Positions 62,432 through 64,000 of a stretch of 64,000 bases of DNA are shown here, in pieces. The translations under genes were made by a program, and so were the position numbers. A model generated the notes under the pieces. That model worked only from the letters and a program-made list of their open reading frames with translations. It made no database searches and was not told the DNA's origin. Source of the stretch: Emcibacteraceae bacterium (GTDB lineage: Bacteria > Pseudomonadota > Alphaproteobacteria > Sphingomonadales > Emcibacteraceae); the NCBI GenBank assembly GCA_021774795.1, contig JAJFIR010000053.1:310001-374000 (forward strand), given 5' to 3'. The stretch's first letter is position 1. Every line of letters starts with the position of its first letter.

Positions 62432-64000
62432 ATGAATAAAATATTGGGATTTATAATAATCGTGTTTTTCGTAGTTGGATGCGGCGCAGATAACAGTACT
62501 CAAACTGCTGCAAATGACAACGAAGACAATCCAACGGGAGCTGGTGATAACAGACCGAATATAATCCTTATTCTTGCAGATGATTTGGGTTATTCCGATG
62601 TGGGCTCTTTCGGTAGTGAAATATCAACACCGAACCTTGATCAATTGGCGATGTCCGGTGTGCGAATGAGTAATTTATATGCCGCGGTCGCGTGTTCGCC
62701 GACACGTACAATGTTGCTAGGCGGTGCCGACAGTCACCGTGCAGGAATGGGAACAATGTTTGGAGATCAGGCACCCAATCAGCAGGGACAACCGGGCTAC
62801 GAAGGCTACATGAATTATGATGTGGTTTCCATAGCGTCCCTTTTGAAAGATGCAGATTACCATACTTATATGACTGGAAAATGGCATTTAGGTAACACTG
62901 AAGAGTTATCCCCCAAAGCAAGGGGTTTTGAACAATCTTTTGCGCTGCTTCAGGGAGGAGCGGGTCATTTCGATGATACCACCATGATGATCGCATTTGA
63001 AAAAGCATGGTTTAGAGAAAATGGCAAACGTGCGGCACTTCCGGATAATTTTTTCTCCAGCGAATTTTATACAGACAAGATGATTGAATATATAAAATCA
63101 AACGTAGAAGATGAAAAACCATTCTTTGGTTATTTGGCGTACACGGCACCACATTGGCCGCTTCAAGCACCGGAAGAATATATCGATAAATATGCTGGCA
63201 AGTATGATGCAGGATATGAAGTGTTAAAGGAAAACCGTTTGAAGGCGATGGAAGATCTAGGTATCGTTATGCCGGGCGTTCAAATAACGCCGCCGACTTA
63301 CCCCGCTGAAGATAATTGGGACAATCTTAGCGGTGAGCAAAAAAGGATAAAAAACCGTGAAATGGAAATCTACGCCGCTATGGTGGACAATATGGATTTT
63401 CATATTGGCAGGCTTCTGGAATATTTGGAAAGTTCCGGACAAAAAGATAACACCATAATAATCTTTATGTCAGATAATGGTGCATCAGGGGCTCATCCCG
63501 GAAATGCTAGCGCCTTTCCACAAGAATGGATTAATGCAAATTTCGATAATTCATATGAAAATATGGGGAAAATAGGATCATATGTTCATTACGGTCCACA
63601 TTGGGCGGAAGCCAGCACCGCGCCATCTCGTCTTTATAAAGGTTTCCCCACCGAAGGCGGTATCAAAGTACCGGGTATTATTAATTTTGGTGACAAGCTG
63701 GATAATCTGAAAGGGCAATTTAGTGACCAATTCATGACTGTACTTGATTTCGCACCGACTTTTCTTGATCTCGCGGAAACGAAGCATCCGGGGCCTTCCT
63801 ATAAAGGACGCAATGTTTATCCCTATATTGGTACATCAATTATGCCTTATTTAACCGGAGAGAAACCATCCGTCCACAATGAAAATGATACGATGACATG
63901 GGAGCTTCATAACAGGATGGCCGTTCGAAAAGGAGCCTGGAAGCTGGTAAAAATTCCTGCCCCACGCGGAACAGGAGATTGGGAGTTGTTTAATTTAATT
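62432..64000 (+). CDS. Lipoprotein sulfatase (arylsulfatase family, cut by window end)
   Basis: At least 523 residues, open at the window end. A short signal peptide ends in VVGC with the lipidated Cys at residue 17. A disordered linker rich in Asn/Asp (about 18-40) follows, then the alkaline phosphatase-fold domain. Asp-50/51 lie in ILILADDLGYSD (metal site). Cys-88 lies in ACSPTRTMLLGG, the formylglycine signature, with Gly where Thr is usual before the last Gly. TGKWHLG and MSDNGASGAHPG are further active-site segments. It needs a formylglycine-generating enzyme, which is not in the window. It probably removes sulfate from a polysaccharide, but the substrate is unknown. AAGGG precedes the ATG. 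Confidence 0.92.
   Translation, partial: MNKILGFIIIVFFVVGCGADNSTQTAANDNEDNPTGAGDNRPNIILILADDLGYSDVGSFGSEISTPNLDQLAMSGVRMSNLYAAVACSPTRTMLLGGADSHRAGMGTMFGDQAPNQQGQPGYEGYMNYDVVSIASLLKDADYHTYMTGKWHLGNTEELSPKARGFEQSFALLQGGAGHFDDTTMMIAFEKAWFRENGKRAALPDNFFSSEFYTDKMIEYIKSNVEDEKPFFGYLAYTAPHWPLQAPEEYIDKYAGKYDAGYEVLKENRLKAMEDLGIVMPGVQITPPTYPAEDNWDNLSGEQKRIKNREMEIYAAMVDNMDFHIGRLLEYLESSGQKDNTIIIFMSDNGASGAHPGNASAFPQEWINANFDNSYENMGKIGSYVHYGPHWAEASTAPSRLYKGFPTEGGIKVPGIINFGDKLDNLKGQFSDQFMTVLDFAPTFLDLAETKHPGPSYKGRNVYPYIGTSIMPYLTGEKPSVHNENDTMTWELHNRMAVRKGAWKLVKIPAPRGTGDWELFNLI

Overview
This is a chromosomal segment of a Gram-negative alphaproteobacterium of fairly low G+C content for the class. The evidence is the pdxH / DnaJ-family / fabI / aroC neighbourhood, the dxs-tlyA-rRNA methyltransferase group, NtrC- and NtrY-like regulators, and a CtrA-type box upstream of a sigma-54 promoter. 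Outer-membrane and lipoprotein genes confirm a diderm envelope. Three Na+/H+ antiporter paralogues, an Na+-coupled amino-acid transporter, a sulfatase and a methanethiol methyltransferase-like gene suggest a marine lifestyle. The genus cannot be named. No rRNA, tRNA, insertion sequence, prophage or CRISPR array was seen.

Layout. 1-3482: end of dxs, tlyA and a TrmA/RlmD-type methyltransferase, in overlapping order. 3591-4204: a small unknown gene with a near-perfect sigma-54 promoter and an upstream CtrA-like box. 4219-8513 (minus): lipoprotein, DnaJ-type co-chaperone, BrkB-like membrane protein, fabI, aroC. 8603-12086 (plus): pdxH, cation efflux, alpha/beta hydrolase, ArsC-like protein, SDR. 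12216-14085 (minus): nadA-nadC. 14256-18963: ThrE-like exporter, a large secreted Asp-box propeller protein and a small membrane protein. 19140-23925: three tandem NhaC antiporters. 24095-27204: DsrE protein, a cysteine synthase-glutaredoxin fusion and an M20 amidohydrolase. 27216-31153 (minus): twin winged-helix/TPR membrane regulators, facing 31411-33449 (plus): diiron-like protein, MddA-like methyltransferase and a 69-residue protein. 33522-35756 (minus): patatin-Omp85 protein. 35854-36105: remnant of a DUF1624-type gene.

36108-50974 is the most striking unit. A six-gene minus-strand operon encodes an HlyD-like adaptor, one MacB/LolD-type ATPase and four large FtsX/MacB-type permeases. Facing it are an NtrC-type activator and its histidine kinase. 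The gap between them holds a sigma-54 promoter pointing at the exporter and two palindromes at about -73 and -97, so the layout reads as a self-contained, inducible envelope export or stress module.

50990-55922: a quaternary-amine-type ABC importer (ATPase, and a fused binding protein-permease) brackets an Lrp regulator, an ornithine cyclodeaminase and a CtlX-type hydrolase. Together they suggest uptake of a citrulline- or arginine-like compound and its conversion through ornithine to proline. 56156-62286: CvfB-like S1 protein, a second ornithine cyclodeaminase-family gene next to a cytoplasmic reductive-dehalogenase-like Fe-S protein, a D-amino-acid dehydrogenase and an Na+-dependent transporter. 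62432-64000: a lipoprotein sulfatase cut by the window end.
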